From contig CM048843.1 in assembly GCA_026545765.1 (NCBI GenBank), positions 6,368,001-6,432,000 on the forward strand: DNA of 64,000 bases. The letters are read 5' to 3'. The notes beneath the pieces were generated by a model. That model made no database searches, was not told the origin of the DNA, and saw only the letters and a program-made list of their open reading frames with translations. The translations under genes were made by a program, and so were the position numbers. The stretch is from Plantago major (taxonomy: Eukaryota; Streptophyta; Magnoliopsida; Lamiales; Plantaginaceae). This document shows positions 59,976 to 64,000 of the stretch, one piece after another (the first letter of the stretch is position 1; every line of letters begins with the position of its first letter).

Positions 59976-62900
59976 TACTATGGTCCTCAATTACTCTGCC
60001 CTACCTATAAATATTTAACGAGATATAATCTTTTTTAAACTATCCTGTAACTCAATTAATATTCATCACTTATATGTTTAACTAGTGATAAGGAACCGCA
60101 CAAAGTGTAGTAATCGTCGCTTAAATATTAGTGCTTTTATTTAAAACATAGTACTTCATCTGTCCCTCCCGAAGTGTTTCACTTTGACTTATTTCGATCA
60201 AGCGTCTCCAATTTCACAAACCCACTATATCTTTTTTATTCGTTCTTTATTATTTGTTCATTTAAATAATACTCAATTTATTCAATTACCAACTTACTAT
60301 GAATTTTTAATCATTCTTTATTATTTCTCGATTTAAATGAAATTCAATATTCCCACCAAAATATCAAACGGAAATATATACCCGGAACGAAAAAATCAAT
60401 TAGATAGTTGATTGAGTAGCTGATAACTCAGTTGATTTTTACTAATAAATTAATTAGTAGATAAATTAGATGATTTGTTAAATATAATATGTAAAATTAA
60501 ATCAACTAGTTTATCAGCCACCAACTAGGCGTTTATCGAGCTGATAAAGTAGTGCCAGACAGAGACTCATTCCCTCTATTATTTTATTCACTCTAGTAAC
60601 CTTTTATAATTATTATACGTATTTATATAATTGAGGCTTAAAGATATGTGATCGGACCAAAGAAAAGGTTTAGTTCCGGATGGACTAATAACAATTCACC
60701 TATTTTAAATCTATACGAAATATCTTTTTACAATATAGAAATTGAGAGAAAACTATATTGATATTAGAGTTATTGTACAATAAATAGAAAGTAACATTTG
60801 CTTATATAGAAATATAAACTAGCTATCTAATCCAACTAGATAACGAAAATTAAGTTATAGAAGATATTTAATACAAAATATAATATGATAAAATACTAAT
60901 TAAACTATGAGATGAATTATTATTCAAGTTGAATTCGTCTTGTAATATATATTGACATATTCAGCTATACGAAATATCCAGATTTACGGTATCTTCGTAC
61001 AAGCGAGTCATTTGTCATTGGATTAGTCCACTACTACTCCAATGAGATTAGAGAAGCAAGTAGAGTAGACCCAGTTATCCAAACGAAAGAGCTAAAACAA
61101 TGTCAAATCATCAGCCCTATACCATTTTCCTCTGCCATATAAATTTATCAACTCTGCAGATGCAAATGGAAGCGTATAGATGTGGTTGATGTATATTACT
61201 CCACTAACAGCTAAAAAAATTAATAATCAATAATAATATTAATAATATTAATTATAATAATATATAATTATTATTATTTCCATTAGTATTACTATTATTA
61301 TATAGTAATTAAGTTGATATATATTTTAATCAGATAAAATAATGAGTTCATACAAATTATCATCAATTTTTTATTCCAAAATGTTAATAATTAAAAAATA
61401 TATGTTATCTAGATAAATTAAATATTCATTCCATGATTAAGAAAAAATTTAATTGTTAACCATGGTTTTAATCTTATTTCAAAAAGTTAATAATTAGATT
61501 AAACATATATACTTCGGTTAATCTCGTCGTAATTTATTACAATGTTATCACTAAAATCATTCATGTTATTAATTAAAATGTATATATTGTTAAAAAAATA
61601 ATTTTTTTATAATATGAAAAAATATTAATATTGAAAATATAGACTTTTCGAATAATAACATCGATAATTTTTATAACGATATATGTATGTATATAGATAT
61701 ATTATTTATATACAGTATATATGATAATATCATTCCAATATTTTCAGGTTTTTTCTAATAAATGTGGATAAATAATTAGATATATTCTTAGATGTGATGG
61801 GTAATGGAGGTGTACTGCTCATCATCCAGTCATTTCATGCAATTGCAGCACAGCGCTTTTGTGTACCCGAGTTTCAACTTGTACAATGGATCAAACACGT
61901 ACAATATCTATCTCTAATCAATTCTTTATATTCCCATCCAATCAAAGGTTACTTATGTCTTCCTCATACTTTCCACTCAATATATTACTCCTACAGTCCT
62001 ACTAATTCAACATGCCAGCTCGTTGTGTGCAGTATTAATAATTAATGGAGTGCTGGGTATAAGATTAAAATTCAGAAAATCAGTTATAAACACCTAAATT
62101 TTATTCAAGATCTTAATTCATCGACTTCTATTTTATAGCTTTATCTAAAAAAAAAAGTAAAAACTTGATTCCTTCTTATTTTATAACAATCCGACCCCTA
62201 ATATCAAGACCCGATTTGATGAGTCGTCGTCACGGTTACACATGAGCTATTATTCGGGTGATTTGTCGACTCCATTTGTACCAGTTGCATGTGCATTTCT
62301 CGCATTTTATTTTCATTCGTGCGCACATTGTAAAACTTCTCACTAGGTCATCATCGTAAGATTGATACAGAGCAATCAGACTTAAACTATCTAAAACTTT
62401 GATACTTTAAATGTACGATTCCAATATGTGTGTGTGTGTGTAATCATTTAAGTGAAAATTCAATATGGTACGGAGTTTCTCTCCATGGAGAATATTGTGC
62501 GTGAGTCAAATGCTCTAATACCATAATAAAATTACATCTCATCTAAAATATGTGGAAACTATATCGTACGGTTAAAAGAATGCAATAGATTGGGAGTAAC
62601 ATACGAACACGGTACAAGAGAATTTGTGCATGGTGAGGATTAAGTGTTATTCCAAGCGAATAGTGAAAAAAATTGAGTTCAACTATCAATAACATATTTA
62701 TTACAAGTTGTAGTTGGTCAGAGTGAATAAAACAAGTTACTAACCTTTGAGATGGAGGTCCGAGTCTCACAAACCACAATTAGTTACTTATACTATTTTA
62801 TTTTTTCCAGGATATTCCGATAGAATAGTCACATTCGGAAAATTCAACAAGTCATCCAACATAAAAAAAATTATCCGATAAATCTTAACACCAACTTAAT

Positions 62901-64000
62901 TTTTGGTTATCAATATAAGTATATGATTTACAATTGACAAAGCTTTTTTTATTTTTTAGTGAGAGGGAGGAGGAGCACTAGCATGCCTTGCATAAAAGGT
63001 GGGGGAGAATATATATTGGGTGCATTAGTCAACAAATAACTGGTGCAGTGTAATGTGTTAGGGACAAAAAGCGGTAGAGTGGGTCGGATTGTGCTCCATA
63101 TATTCCCGAAATGATGATCCAATGCCCCATATAAATCACCTTTGCTTTTCAGTTTATTTAAATTATTAATGTTACTATGCTTTTCCATTTTCATTTTTTA
63201 TAGTTAATTTACGTATATAAAATCAGTCGTCGGCCAAAAAAAAAAAGGAGTATGCTAATCATGCAAAACCATGCTGCTAATTGGGCTAGTTGTTTACCAA
63301 CTTTGTCTGGACAATTAAGAAAATGGATTGACAAAAATGGCAAACTAGCCGTCAAAATGGACAGTCAGTAGAAAAGCTACAAGCATGTTTAGTTCATACA
63401 ATACATAACAAAGGTCAATGTTTTGCAGGATCACATTTGTCATGACATGCAGCTTAATTTGGGCAAATTGTTAATTATATTGAATATATTGTCATCGATA
63501 ATGAATTAATGATGGGATTTAGTTTGTGTGTGCAAATTTATCCGTGCGGTTAATTTGCATTGCATATTTGCATGCATGAAGGAGAATTTGTGGAGGCGAT
63601 CGAGAGACAGATTTTCAAATGGAAATGATTTGGTTTGAATCTTTGGTAAAAACTTTGGAGAAGTGAAAGGCAAAGTAGACGCAGGTTTATTATTATGTGG
63701 TAATCATCACCGGATCCACTCACACCCATAACAAACTGACATAATTTATTTGAAAGCTACTCTAGAAGTATTTTTGGCACCACCCATTTCATATTATTTG
63801 AACAAGTAATGCGGATTAAATACAATAAATACATATGATGAATACAAATCACGTGACTTATGTGAAAAATTACTATATATAAATTTTCGTAAAACATAAG
63901 ATAATTGATCAGGTACTAATCACCTTATCAGTTATAAGTTAACTTATAAAATCGTTTAATTAAACAAACATTGTGTAGCTAGGTTTTCAAAAATTAAGGT
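59976..64000. other. Intergenic, AT-rich, nothing firm
   Basis: Around 60150-60400 a CATCTGTCCCTCCCGAAGTG start resembles a decayed Stowaway end. Around 60400-60560 TAGCTGATAA-type sequence resembles a decayed hAT MITE. From 61200 to 61790 the sequence is extremely AT-rich. Open frames at 61794-62045 and 62543-62779 have no domain or codon support. Confidence 0.35.

Noticed and set aside
61794-62045. 83-codon open frame on the + strand
   Set aside because: No domain, no codon bias, no promoter or splice context; AT-rich surroundings.

Overview
This window is nuclear DNA from a flowering plant, a eudicot. It has spliced genes with GT-AG introns, AT-rich intergenic DNA and many plant transposon families (CACTA, Mutator-like, PIF/Harbinger, Stowaway, a Helitron end, SINE-like heads). 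The gene families (CSLC12, CIB-type bHLH, AINTEGUMENTA-type AP2) do not fix the order; I cannot name a genus.

Three host genes are clear. A cellulose synthase-like C12 gene lies on the + strand (five exons, 12775-15762, 694 aa by my splicing). A CIB/bHLH77-like transcription factor lies on the - strand (seven exons, 20410-22672, 364 aa). An AINTEGUMENTA-like double-AP2 factor lies on the - strand (nine exons including a 9-nt micro-exon, 55966-59101, 608 aa). A fourth, weaker candidate is a two-exon gene for an unfamiliar 80-aa protein (39160-40545), whose intron carries a minisatellite of about 160 bp. The clear genes stand far apart and show no operon-like or cluster logic: one makes the xyloglucan backbone, the other two are developmental or light-responsive regulators.

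The rest is mostly transposon-derived. From left to right: a Stowaway MITE cut by the window edge; a 311-bp fold-back element; a hAT-like MITE; a 2.0-kb PIF/Harbinger element with only a decayed ORF1 (2061-4088); a Stowaway copy; a stretch of SINE-like heads and old retroelement-like sequence (about 7.4-10.8 kb); a Helitron 3' end at 26244 with large direct repeats to its right; another Stowaway; a 6-kb CACTA element (32442-38402) that landed inside a smaller MITE; a Stowaway inserted into a Stowaway (43109-43594); a CAGTC-palindrome minisatellite (45.6 kb); a 5.6-kb Mutator-like element (48481-54123); and a short Harbinger-type MITE (about 54580-54980).

The most notable object is the 5.6-kb Mutator-like element. 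It carries two convergent gene remnants: a + strand plant mobile domain (PMD) gene, and a - strand MULE transposase followed by an OTU-type cysteine protease domain. Both stop at intact splice donors only 57 bp apart, as if one deletion removed both 3' ends. All splice structures here are my reading of the sequence; no transcript or database search was available.
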